Source: Paramacrobiotus richtersi (Eukaryota; Tardigrada; Eutardigrada; Parachela; Macrobiotidae). Taken from it: DNA of 25,184 bases. Positions 9,672-18,647 of this stretch are shown piece after piece. The position numbers were made by a program, and so were the translations under genes. The DNA is taken from NCBI GenBank assembly GCA_034698045.1, contig JAQGAU010000652.1, positions 1 to 25,184 of the forward strand. Direction: 5' to 3'. The notes beneath the pieces are model-generated. The model had not been told where the DNA came from, searched no databases, and saw nothing but the letters and a program-made list of their open reading frames with translations. Each line of letters starts with the position of its first letter. The stretch's first letter is position 1.

Positions 9672-12594
9672 ATGATTTTACTAATATTCTTAATGTTTTC
9701 CTCGGTAAATGGGGAAAGTTATTCGGTGAATAATCCTTCGTACAGCTCCATTACGCTGCCCCTATTCCCGAAGAGTATCGTCCCTAATCAGAATTTTCTG
9801 AAGGTCTCCGTGGGGCAACCGCAATTGGTGGGGTATTTGACGCCGGTGAGGAAAACCGGCGGATCTTCGTATTATCCCATTCCGGTGCCGGTGGATTATG
9901 GAACCGTTGGGGGTGTGACGTACAATACACCGAACAATGTTTATGCAGTGTCCGAGTATTCCCCGTCGGCGCCGTCGTATTCGCCAAGTCCATCGTATGG
10001 TCCCGCTTACGAGTATGTTTGAACGATTTGGTTGGAAAGATTTATTTTTCAATAATATTGACAAAAAATTTTTATTTTTTCAGTAATCATATTTTTAGTC
10101 TATATTTTTATATTTTTATCATAGTCTATAAATATAGACTATATTTTTAGATCTTAGATAAATTCTGTGTCTGTTTCCCCGTCGTGTTTAAGTTTGTTTT
10201 CGATTAGTTTTACATTAGTTAAACTTTTATATTTATAGTATATTTAAGATGCATAGGGTGGTCCCCATGTCCGCAATTTACTACCCACTAAATTACGAAT
10301 TAAAACAGTTTTGTGGGATAATAATTCGACGGGTGAATAACACTTATTTTTTGGCACAACTTTCGCTTTCTGGTAACTGCTTAATTTGCAGTGCAGTAGT
10401 CTGTCGTTCTTTTTTTGCGAGCACGTGCCGGTTAACGTGACAGCTGTCAGATGGCACTATGGCATTTTAGAAGCATACCGAGATCGTTCGTAACTGATAT
10501 ATTTTGTGCTACTGTGATCTGGGTTCCGCATCGCAATGACGGCATAATCTAATGGACATAATAAATGCCTATAAATGCACCCGAACATGTAGTTCTTTTG
10601 CAACGTTGACGGTCTATAAACTGACCTGATAGATTTAGGTAAAAACTTCTAAATACGAGAAAACGTGACAGTCCGAAATTCTGAATATAATTATCGATCT
10701 ATTTTACAGCTCTCCCGTGCCATATTCCTCACCCGCTCCATCCTACAACGACAACAGCTACAACTCCCCTCCCACGTATTCGCCGTCCCCAAGCTACAGC
10801 GACAACTCGTACAATTCGCCTCCATCGTATTCACCGGCACCGAGCTATATACCGGCCGGTTATGCTACATACACCGCCCCGGCCGCTCCACCATCCTACA
10901 GTAGTCCACCTTCATACTCCGCCCCAACCTATGACAGCCCTGCTCCGAGCTATTCATCCCCACCATACTCTAACCCGGCACCATCGTACAACAGTCCCCC
11001 GGCGTATTCCTCACCAACATATGACACTCCGGCACCGTCACCCGTGTACAGTAGTCCACCGTCGTACTCAGCACCACCAAGCCCACCGTCGTACTCGGCG
11101 CCGCCATCTTATTCATCGCCACCGTCCTACAGCGCTCCACCCACGTATTCATCGCCACCGAGCGCACCAACGTATTCCGCGCCACCTATCTACTCCTCCC
11201 CACCAGCGTACGTCGCGTCTCCGTCACCGCCAGCACCATCGTACACACCGTCAGCTCCTACTTATTCCTCACCACCCACGTACGCTTCCCCACCCAGTGC
11301 GCCCACCTATTCATCACCTCCAAGTTATTCCGCCCCACCTACGAATTCATATTCCTCACCTCCAAGCGCACCTACATATCAATCACCGCCTGCAGACAGT
11401 TCCCCGCCTTCTTATGCATCGCCTCCGACGTATTCTTCTCCACCCAGTAGTCCAGCGGTATACAGCAGTCCAGCACCTACGTACAGCTCACCACCGGCAT
11501 ACACCGCGCCTGCTGCACCTTACAGTGCGCCTCCTAGCAGTCCACCATCGTATGCCTCCCCTCCAGTGTACAGTTCTCCACCAGTTACTCCGGCGGAGTA
11601 CAACAGCCCGCCTTCATATAGTCCAGCAGTTTCCTACACTCCGCCTGCTGCACCTTACAGTGTGCCTCCCAGCAGTCCACCGTCGTATTCTGCACCTCCG
11701 ACATACAATGCCCCACCTGTCAGTCCGCCTTCATACACTCCGGCATCTCCATCGTATAGTTCACCTCCGAGTAGTCCACCATCTTATGCGTCACCTCCGG
11801 CTCCGGTATACTCGTCACCACCGAGCAGCCCACCATCTTATGCCTCGCCTCCGGTGTATAGCTCTCCACCTAGTACGCCACCGGCTTATAGCAGCCCGCC
11901 TGCGTACAATTCGCCACCTTCATCTCCAGCATACAGTTCACCTCCTAGTAGTCCACCATCTTATGCATCACCTCCGGTGTATAACTCCCCACCTAGCACC
12001 CCACCGGCATATAGCAGTCCGCCTTCATACAGCTCGCCACCCTCTCCATCATACAATTCACCTCCTAGCAGTCCACCATCTTACGCGTCACCTCCAACAT
12101 ACTCTTCTCCACCGACCTACAGCAGCCCGCCTTCAAACAGTCCTCCATCCTACAGCTCACCACCCAGCAGTCCACCATCGTACGCCTACCTTCCCAGCTA
12201 TTTATCCCCGCCTTCATATAATACTCCAACGCAATCCAGTTCACCCTCCTACAGTTCTCCGGCATCACCGCCTTCATACAGTGCCCCTGTTTCATATTCA
12301 CCGTCTCCGTACACCGCACCGGCACCTAGTCCAACGTACAATTCACCTCCTTCATACAGCTCGCCGCCGTCGTACTCACCCCCACCGGCATATCAAGTTA
12401 TCGCTAGCTATGCTCCGCCAACCATCATCCCATACAATCCGAGTTCTTCGCCTTATTCAGCCATGTACAATGTCAAACCCAAAACCGATTACGCCAGCGC
12501 AGGATATGTGGGATATGGTTCGGCCGCTAAATCGTATTATGGCGGACGAAAAAAACGATCGGCTTCTCTGCTGGACGGACTCAGCGAGCATTAG
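9672..12594 (+). CDS. Secreted Pro/Ser/Tyr-rich repeat protein, eggshell or cuticle type (741 aa)
   Basis: Exon 1 is 9672-10012 and exon 2 is 10710-12594. They join in phase 2 (GA/GTATGT donor, ATTTTACAG acceptor), making an Asp codon in ...PAYDSPVPYSS. The product is about 741 aa: a signal peptide (MILLIFLMFSSVNG), a ~75-residue non-repetitive region, then over 550 residues of short repeats such as YSSPPSYSAPP and SPPSYASPPVYSSPP with higher-order units of about 30-40 residues. The non-repetitive C terminus contains YVGYGSAAKSYYGG, then RKKR at residues 727-730 and an 11-residue end, SASLLDGLSEH. RKKR is a classic furin-type site, so a C-terminal propeptide may be released. There is no Cys in the repeat block. 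Insect vitelline membrane proteins have similar Tyr-Ser-Ala-Pro composition and furin processing, so an extracellular matrix, eggshell, cuticle or adhesive role is inferred. Plant extensin-like similarity would be compositional only. Confidence 0.82.
10013..10709 (+). other. Intron of the 741 aa repeat protein gene
   Basis: A 697-bp AT-rich intron bounded by GTATGT and ATTTTACAG. It contains a perfect inverted repeat at 10121-10142 with extra direct copies of TAGTCTATA and TATATTTTTA around it. No nested gene is evident. Confidence 0.7.
10121..10142. repeat. Intronic perfect inverted repeat
   Basis: ATAGTCTATA at 10121-10130, a two-base AA centre, then TATAGACTAT at 10133-10142. Related sequence TAGTCTATATTTTT occurs just upstream and ACTATATTTTTAG just downstream, giving a small repeat cluster in AT-rich intron DNA. 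Confidence 0.75.
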
Positions 12595-12764
12595 TTTAAA
12601 ATCTGCCAGTGCATGTGTAAGCTGTATACCGGTCCGGAAGCTGCTTTTGTGTAAACAAATGTAACCAATGGTGTAAATTTCTCTTGTACTCTGGGCATCT
12701 CTTTGATATGCGCTCTGCTGATGTAATTGTAATCATTATAATGAGTCAATTATACTATTTTTAT
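12595..12764. other. Convergent 3' intergenic space
   Basis: Only 170 bp separate the stop of the 741 aa gene (+) from the stop of the Hsp70-like gene (-). No plus-strand AATAAA lies inside this gap; the nearest is at 12788-12793, inside the opposite gene. The two mRNAs probably overlap at their 3' ends. Confidence 0.5.
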
Positions 12765-12765
12765 T
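12760..12765 (-). promoter_or_regulatory. Polyadenylation signal of the Hsp70-like gene
   Basis: On the minus strand, AATAAA begins on the last A of the TAA stop (12767-12765), predicting a very short 3' UTR. Confidence 0.45.
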
Positions 12766-14228
12766 TAAACCGAATTCGTATTGTTAAAATAAACATTTCG
12801 TGATAAAAGATCTGCTTGTGCTTCAGAGTCAGTTTCTATATAAACCGTGTTGCCATTGTTCCTGTTAAGACAGTTCAATTCTAAACTTAACACAACCTCC
12901 TCCGTTTGGCAGCCAACGGATGCTCTTGCCACTTCCTTTCTCATGCCGTCGGCGCCTTCGCTGCCGGTTACAGTGCAAAGACTGTCCGTCGAACTAACAC
13001 TCTCCCCATCAACGGCATCTTCCGCGTCAGATCTCTGTAATCCATCCTGCATAATTTCCCCAGATCTTGGAAGATTCTGCAGCAACTGCATCATTTCCTC
13101 ATAATCACTTTCAGTTACTTCGTTATCCGACAACTTTTTGTTTAGTTTGGTGAACACAACTGCCCCCTCAGCGGACAGGGCTTTGATATCGCACCGCTGG
13201 ACTGGATTACTCGGAAACGCCCATTTTGTCATCTTCTCCACCAATGGGATGCGCGATGATCCACCAACCAATAAAATGGAAAACTCTGACTTGTTATTGG
13301 ACCGGTGAACTTTCCAGACAATCTTCTTCATCAGCTCGATAATCCTAAAGACAGTGCGTCCACAAATGGCTTCGAAGGCTTCCGTAGTAATCCGTGAATA
13401 TACACCATCGACAGACACCACGGCCACTTTCTTCAGGTACTTTGATAACCGGATCTTTGCGCTTTCGCACTCCATTCGTAAAGGTAGATCAGCGCACGCT
13501 TCGCAGTATTCCATCATTGCCAAATCGATATCATTCCCTCCAATGTTTTCGCAGTATGTTTCTGATACCTTCAGCATGCCACATTCCTGCACGGTACAAT
13601 AGGAAACTTCGGTTGCGACCGTTCCAATGTTAACAACCAAACGGTCCATTTTTCCATAAAACAGCGGAGTCTGTTGCAGAGAAATCGTGGTTAAGATCGC
13701 GTGGATTTGCTTGACGAAGCGGATGCTGGTAAATCCGGCCGTCTTGGCAGCGTATGTCGTTTCCAATAAGCGGAATCTGGTACAGTTATCGGGAATGGTT
13801 ATGAAAACGTCGGAGATGGGTCGCTGCAGCATTTTCTCCGCTTTTACCTTGACTTGTTTGAGGAGAAATGCGACCGCTTGTTCTGCTGTTTGAGTCATGC
13901 TCTCGCAATCGTTTCCAATGATGAAGGCCGATTTATCCAACGCATCACGTATAATCCGATGATGGAGCTTGTGGAGATCGTTGTACTTAACTGCATTTCG
14001 GTAAGTAAGGCCCAAAAAACCGGTAATACGGTACAGGAAGTTTTCACAAACATTGGAGTCGCGAAGTAAAGAAGGATATGAAATTTGTGGTGATCCATTT
14101 AAATAATAAACGGCCGTTGGTAGTTCATAAACGTTCTTGTCAAACTGCACTCGGTGGAACGATTCCCCGTCGAACACGCACGCCGTAATCTTCGAAGTAC
14201 CTAGAGAAATTCCCACAGCTGTAGACAT
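12765..14228 (-). CDS. Divergent Hsp70-like protein, probable pseudo-ATPase (487 aa, intronless)
   Basis: A single open frame of 487 aa starting MSTAVGISLGTSK. Hsp70 nucleotide-binding-domain landmarks occur in order. They are the phosphate-1 region GISLGTSK (6-13), VFITIPDNCTRFRLLET (141-157), and phosphate-2 NIGTVATEVSY (200-210). Then come ENIGGNDIDLAMMEYC (227-242), CESAKIRLS (254-262) and the adenosine motif ILLVGGSSRIPLVEKM (318-333). Canonical catalytic positions are changed: GIDLG has become GISLG, DLGGGTFDVS has become NIGTVATEVS, and the INEPTAAAIAYG helix (catalytic Glu) reads VKQIHAILTTIS. No Lys is seen at the expected catalytic site. The fold is therefore probably kept while ATP hydrolysis is probably lost. 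There is no substrate-binding domain. After about residue 365 the tail is acidic and Ser-rich with no EEVD. HSPA14 also lacks a typical substrate-binding domain, but orthology is unproven. The lack of introns beside split genes would fit an old retrocopy. Confidence 0.85.
   Translation of the reverse strand: MSTAVGISLGTSKITACVFDGESFHRVQFDKNVYELPTAVYYLNGSPQISYPSLLRDSNVCENFLYRITGFLGLTYRNAVKYNDLHKLHHRIIRDALDKSAFIIGNDCESMTQTAEQAVAFLLKQVKVKAEKMLQRPISDVFITIPDNCTRFRLLETTYAAKTAGFTSIRFVKQIHAILTTISLQQTPLFYGKMDRLVVNIGTVATEVSYCTVQECGMLKVSETYCENIGGNDIDLAMMEYCEACADLPLRMECESAKIRLSKYLKKVAVVSVDGVYSRITTEAFEAICGRTVFRIIELMKKIVWKVHRSNNKSEFSILLVGGSSRIPLVEKMTKWAFPSNPVQRCDIKALSAEGAVVFTKLNKKLSDNEVTESDYEEMMQLLQNLPRSGEIMQDGLQRSDAEDAVDGESVSSTDSLCTVTGSEGADGMRKEVARASVGCQTEEVVLSLELNCLNRNNGNTVYIETDSEAQADLLSRNVYFNNTNSV
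12788..12793 (+). promoter_or_regulatory. Candidate polyadenylation signal of the 741 aa gene
   Basis: The first plus-strand AATAAA after the stop at 12594 lies about 194 nt downstream, antisense to the last codons of the Hsp70-like gene. If used, the convergent transcripts overlap. Confidence 0.35.
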
Positions 14229-14901
14229 TTTACAGAATATGAATGCTAATTACCACGATGTTTTCATCAGTATACGGGCTGCCAGACACTTACCGTTGTG
14301 TGTGTGTCGGATGTAAACCGCAAAGTCAGCTGTTTCGATTGTTCAAGTTGTGTTGAATGATAACACTGAGAGCGTGCGATACATTAGACGGCCAAACGTG
14401 TTATACGAGATTGCACCGGCTTAAAACAATAGCTCGTACATGGTGCAGTTAATAGTCGTAATTTAATTTATGCGACTGTATTCACGTGACATGGTGACTC
14501 ATTCTGATATGTAATAAACATAAAGTAATCTAGATCTGACATTTTTATGAATGGCTGCTCGTGTCGCGGACAGAATCAGAAAGAGTATTATGCGCATTAA
14601 TCATTCTTGTATAGTTTTTCGTTGTACGTGTTATTCGAGCAAAGCGTCTGTGTAAATAACACGGTTACATACACAGCCGCAACATAACGAGAACAATGAA
14701 CAATTAATAGGATTCAGTAAGTTGTCTGTCATCAAAACCGTTTACTACCGTTCAGTCAAAAGATTTATTGGGTTCGACTCCACAAAACTACCGCAGTATA
14801 CGAACATGTATACATGAGATAAGTACTGTAATAAAACATTTTCAATATCGTACAATGCGGTTATGCTCTGATAATTGTTTTCTCTTAATTCTTGCTGGAC
14901 G
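14229..14901. promoter_or_regulatory. Divergent intergenic promoter region
   Basis: This 673-bp stretch separates the Hsp70-like start (-) from the 224 aa secreted protein start (+) and must hold both promoters. Visible items are a short GTGTGTGTGT run near 14295, the shared upstream motif at 14686-14706 and an initiator-like TCAGTC at 14752. A lone tRNA-like B-box sequence at 14768 has no A-box partner. Confidence 0.45.
14686..14706 (+). promoter_or_regulatory. Shared upstream motif, strong copy 1
   Basis: AACGAGAACAATGAACAATT(A) matches 16625-16645 at 19 of 21 positions. It lies 216 bp before the ATG at 14902. The paired AACAAT-like cores resemble SOX-type sites, but the factor is unknown. 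Confidence 0.6.
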
Positions 14902-15754
14902 ATGGCCTTTTCCAAAGAATTATACTCCAGAAAAGCTTCCTTGATTACGGCTATGTTGTGGTTGATTTTTTGTACTGCTGATGCTCAGATGAACACGGAA
15001 GGGAATGACGACCCGGATGTCCTTCTTAGTCAAGACTGGGGTGATTCTCAACGAGAGCAGTCATCTTCGTCTGGAGATATGGGTCAAGGGGAATTAATCA
15101 CTTATATGCATAGTCCGATCGCGATGCCAGCTAAGCCTGTTCGTCAGTCAACAGCTGAAAATTGGTTTGACAGGTAAGCACACTAACAATTATATGTAAC
15201 GTTAATCATTCTAGTTCACATTGTTGCTCTTATGCATATACCAGCAAGCTTGCGTCTCGCGATTTCGAGTTTTCAGCAGTAAAAGCAGTTCTTATGCTGG
15301 ACAGTCGATATACACAACAAAATCAAAAAGGTCATAGTACCGGTGTTTCAGTTTCCGTCCGCAACCCTCCCGAACTCCTTTGGCTCTTAACCGGAAAAAG
15401 ATATACTCACCAGAATTCAATCGGGTGAAGCAAACGCTTCGACCTCTGGACGATATTTCCGCTGAATCTGGGGAATTCGGTTCCTGGGATGTTCGTCCGT
15501 TGTCCGAATATCAACCGCCCAGACCTTACTATGAACGTCAACCAGCGGTTCCTCCACCATCGTATGACGCTCCGGTTAATTTTGATTACCTTGGGAACTA
15601 CCCGCAGTACGGACAACCAGAATATCCACAGTATGACAACTTTGCCAGTTATCCGACGTACGCAGTTTCTAATCCATATGGATCCGTTGATTATGATACT
15701 TGGAGACGTTATGCTCCGATGTTGTACAGTGCAGGATTGTTTGCGTATCCATGA
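14902..15754 (+). CDS. Secreted Tyr/Pro-rich protein (224 aa)
   Basis: Exon 1 is 14902-15173 (AG/GTAAGC donor) and exon 2 is 15352-15754 (GTGTTTCAG acceptor). They join in phase 2 as an AGT Ser codon. The start at 14902 gives a signal peptide with a hydrophobic core, ASLITAMLWLIFCTADA, cleaved before QMNTEGN. Next is an acidic Ser-rich segment (NDDPDVLLSQDWGDSQ, SSSSGDMGQGE). Exon 2 begins with a basic stretch (NRKKIYSPEFNRVKQ), then becomes rich in Tyr, Pro, Asp and Asn: PPRPYYERQ, PPPSYDAP, YPQYGQPEYPQYDNF. It ends YSAGLFAYP. There is no Cys in the mature part. It shares architecture (acidic signal exon, phase-2 join, Tyr/Pro exon) with the 293 aa gene downstream, suggesting the same extracellular structural class. 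No named family was recognised. Confidence 0.78.
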
Positions 15755-15816
15755 TTCCTTTTTGGGTTGTTTTTGTATTGTATTAACTACTCTACAGTAA
15801 AACCGATTTTGCCATG

Positions 15817-15822
15817 AATAAA
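15817..15822 (+). promoter_or_regulatory. Polyadenylation signal of the 224 aa gene
   Basis: AATAAA lies 63 nt after the stop codon, a normal distance for a metazoan 3' UTR. Confidence 0.7.
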
Positions 15823-16624
15823 TGGGTGTACTCAACGAATTAGTGTTGACCTTGGCAGTTTCATAAGAATGTTATAACAACGGTTTAGAGACTCGACAGT
15901 TTTGCTAAATATCTCCATGCAGTATCTCCGATTTTTTCTGGTATCTGTTACGTATGCCGTAACGTCTTTAAGCACGCCAACTTCACAAAAAGATTCTTTA
16001 AAGATTTCCCTCAAGATTTGTAGGGATAAATCTTTAAAAGCTCATAATTCATGCCGTACTATGCTTTCATCCGAGTAATTTTCCGCTTTTAAAAATACTA
16101 TTTTAGGATTCGTTGCTCCTGAAACATTACGCGGAATAACTCTTTGGGATCGGAATCTTAACGACTGTCCTAATGGAAAGCTTGCGCGCGTCTGTATTTT
16201 AAAAATCCTTAGAAAATCATTTCGTTAAGTGTAGTCTTTAAACCGGCTCGTTAAGGAAAGGTCATCAATCAGCGCTTTTTACAGATCTTAAGAAAGGCAG
16301 TTGATAGTCTATTAAGAAGAAAAGCGGCACGGTTTTTAACCACTACTGTTCATTAGCTAACAAGTGCATGCGAAAGCCTTTATAGGAAGTAATTTTGATG
16401 AGTCTCGAGTTAAGTTTGTTCCGTTACAAGATCACGGACGCATATATCTTACGACGGCGTCAATAAATTCTTGTATGATCGTATTACGCGAACAGACAGA
16501 TTAGGACATAGCAAATGAACATTTGAAATATTATCGCGCTTAAACACAGCCGGTGTTCTTGTACTTCTTGGAGTCTTGCTGTTGGTATTTGTACGATGAG
16601 TAATAAACGATATTCCCGCAGCTT

Positions 16625-16645
16625 AACAAGAACAATGGACAATTA
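16625..16645 (+). promoter_or_regulatory. Shared upstream motif, strong copy 2
   Basis: AACAAGAACAATGGACAATT(A) differs from 14686-14706 at two of 21 positions and lies 245 bp before the ATG at 16870. The flanks also agree loosely: CCGCA lies just before both copies and a TGTC-containing block just after. Confidence 0.6.
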
Positions 16646-16869
16646 CACAAATCATTAATGAGCTGTCAACAAGTCATTTTGCAATCGTTTATGCAATATA
16701 TGAGAATAATGTGTGATTGTTACCGTAACTCGTTTAAGCGGGCATGTTCATTCATTGTAATATACCGTACAGCATTCGCATACCACCGCGCTCAACATTC
16801 ATGAGTTGTGCTGATCTATGGAGTAAAACTGCGGAACGACCGTTTTTTACATATTATTTGCAGATCATT

Positions 16870-17847
16870 ATGAGCTCTCATTACAGCGCAATATTTTTAA
16901 TAACAATTTTATTACAATTCAGCCAAGTTCTGTCCGATCATCATTTGAGCGCTTCTGGAGGAAATGCGGCAAAGTTATCCAGCATTGACGATTCGATTGC
17001 ATTAGATGTCTCTGCGATCGACTCAGGAGTCGATTGGACGGACACCATCAACAGTCAAGCTGACGCGGCAGAGGGAATCGCCAGGTAAATCAACACATTC
17101 CTAATTTCCTGCTCGGCTGAGGTAGCACAGTCACTAGCACTAACTTAACAGCATGAAGATTTGTGTCTGCATCATTATAGCGCACCACCAAAACCAGTTG
17201 CCTCTACTGCCTCCAAAAGCAAGAAGGTCGTCTCATCAGGACGCTATCTGGTGCCAACACCTTATCGGCCGCCCGTTGCTGCGGCGGGTAGTTACGGTTA
17301 CCCAGGTCGTTACCCGGGATATCTTCCTCCACCTGCAGATCCTTACTTGGATCCCTATGCGCTTCTACCGCCCGGCGTAGGTTATTTGCCGCCTGCCGTT
17401 GGCTTCGATCCCTATGGATTACCCCGGTATACTCCGCCATTTTATGCATCATTGCCGTTAGTGGGTCCTTATGGATACCCCCCAGTGCCCCCATATTATG
17501 GCTTGCCACCACCTGTAGCTGATCCGTACGGCTTGCCACCACCTCTACCTGGTTCGTACGGTTTGCCTCCACCGATAGCTAGCCCGTACGGCTTACCACC
17601 GCCTCTAGCTGATCCGTACGGCTTACCACCACCCATAGCAGATCCATACGGCTTGCCACCACCAATAGCTGATCCATACGGCCTACCACCGCCCATAGCT
17701 GATCCCTACGGCTTGCCACCGCCCATAGCAGATCCATACGGCCTACCACCGCCCATAGCAGATCCATATGGCTTGCCACCACCGGTAGCTGATCCGTACG
17801 GCTTACCGCCGCTATCGGCATATCGTCCACCAGTGCCTGCATATTAG
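16870..17847 (+). CDS. Secreted protein with YGLPPP decapeptide repeats (293 aa)
   Basis: Exon 1 is 16870-17084 (AG/GTAAAT) and exon 2 is 17181-17847 (CATTATAG acceptor), joined in phase 2 as an AGC Ser codon. The ATG at 16870 was chosen because MSSHYSAIFLITILLQFSQVLS forms a good signal peptide. Exon 1 continues with an acidic Ser/Asp-rich segment (LSSIDDSIALDVSAIDSGVD). Exon 2 starts with a basic stretch (STASKSKKVV), then Gly/Tyr/Pro-rich sequence (GSYGYPGRYPGYLPPP). It then has 11 tandem copies of a decapeptide around YGLPP, the commonest being DPYGLPPPIA (five consecutive perfect copies), and ends YRPPVPAY. The DNA unit is 30 bp with many synonymous differences between copies. No Cys, no domain. 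A cuticle, eggshell or adhesive role is inferred from composition and neighbours. Confidence 0.8.
17493..17820 (+). repeat. 30-bp coding tandem repeat
   Basis: Eleven 30-bp units encode the YGLPPP decapeptide of the 293 aa secreted protein. Units differ mainly at third codon positions (for example GATCCGTACGGC, GATCCATACGGC, GATCCCTACGGC). The outer units also change amino acids (PLPGS, PIASP, PPLSA). Confidence 0.9.
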
Positions 17848-18647
17848 TGCGCAACATGCAAATGCGCAATATTCGCGATCCTTGTATGTTGCTCCATACG
17901 CACACATTTTTTATGGTTCTGCTTCTGACTCATTACGCTACGGACTACCAGCCGTGGCGACATATTAATTTAAAGAATTTTGGCGGCAGCAAAACCCTTG
18001 GATTAATCGGAAACGAACAACCTGCGGAGTTTTGCTGTGTTATGATAAGGAATAAACGGTAGCACTTCTAAGTTATAAAAAAAATAAGCGGTACAAAGTA
18101 TCACTGCTAAACATTCGCTTTCTGATGAGACCAAGGTTCTGTACAGGCTAATATCAACGTCCCGGCGTCCCCTGATGACGTATATCCCAGCAATTCGTAC
18201 AAAGTGTGGTCTCGGCGGTCACCTCCACTAACGTTACTCGCATCATATGCATCGTAACAGAGAAAAACCTTGATCTCCTATGATATTATTCCCGTATGAC
18301 TAATAATTTCTATGTGGTCTTATGACTACGACGACGTCACTACGTACATTAAGACAACACCTTTAGGATGACGCAGTTCGCGATATTTTACTTTGATAAA
18401 GGTAACTTCATGGGAATGCCATCCAAACATCAGGGAATATACCCAGTCACTGTAAACTTCACATGTGCTGACAGTTCATATTGTTAACGTAATGACGACG
18501 CAGAGGTCAACAGCTAAGCAGACACACAACCGAAAGAGCGATTCTCCATCGGTCCTCGTTTCCGACATTTCCAGATTCGAGAATCCAGCTCTTTTACAAA
18601 ACAACGCAGCAGTATGTGGAGCTCGTACAAACGTTCCATAGATTACA
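17848..18647. other. Intergenic region before the GPCR pair
   Basis: Holds the polyadenylation signal AATAAA at 18051-18056 for the 293 aa gene and the promoter region of the first GPCR. Several TGACG-type half sites occur (about 18175, 18330, 18492) but are too short to weigh. No gene was recognised. Confidence 0.5.
18051..18056 (+). promoter_or_regulatory. Polyadenylation signal of the 293 aa gene
   Basis: AATAAA about 204 nt after the stop codon at 17847, the first on this strand. Confidence 0.5.

Larger units (their letters stand above)
15755..16869. other. Intergenic region between two secreted Tyr/Pro-rich genes
   Basis: Contains the polyadenylation signal of the upstream gene (15817-15822) and the second strong copy of the shared upstream motif (16625-16645). 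A plus-strand frame runs from 16744 into the next gene, but its first codons precede the signal peptide and are probably 5' UTR. Nothing else was recognised. Confidence 0.55.

Noticed and set aside
10862..12664. A 600-codon open frame on the same strand overlapping the 741 aa gene in another frame, His/Arg/Pro-rich
   Set aside because: The repeated TCN-CCN-TAY codon pattern rarely forms stops in this frame, so it stays open by composition. It has no signal peptide, splice partner or domain; the Pro/Ser/Tyr frame has all three kinds of support except a domain.
13354..13633. Plus-strand open frames antisense to the Hsp70-like gene
   Set aside because: They lie wholly within the strongly supported minus-strand coding region and show no motif of their own.
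14768..14779. GGTTCGACTCC, resembling a tRNA internal promoter B box
   Set aside because: No A box, anticodon arm or acceptor stem could be formed around it, so a tRNA gene is not supported.
17204..17905. Minus-strand open frames across the decapeptide repeat
   Set aside because: They are mirror images of the 30-bp repeat (Gly/Lys/Pro-type repeats) with no start context or splice support.
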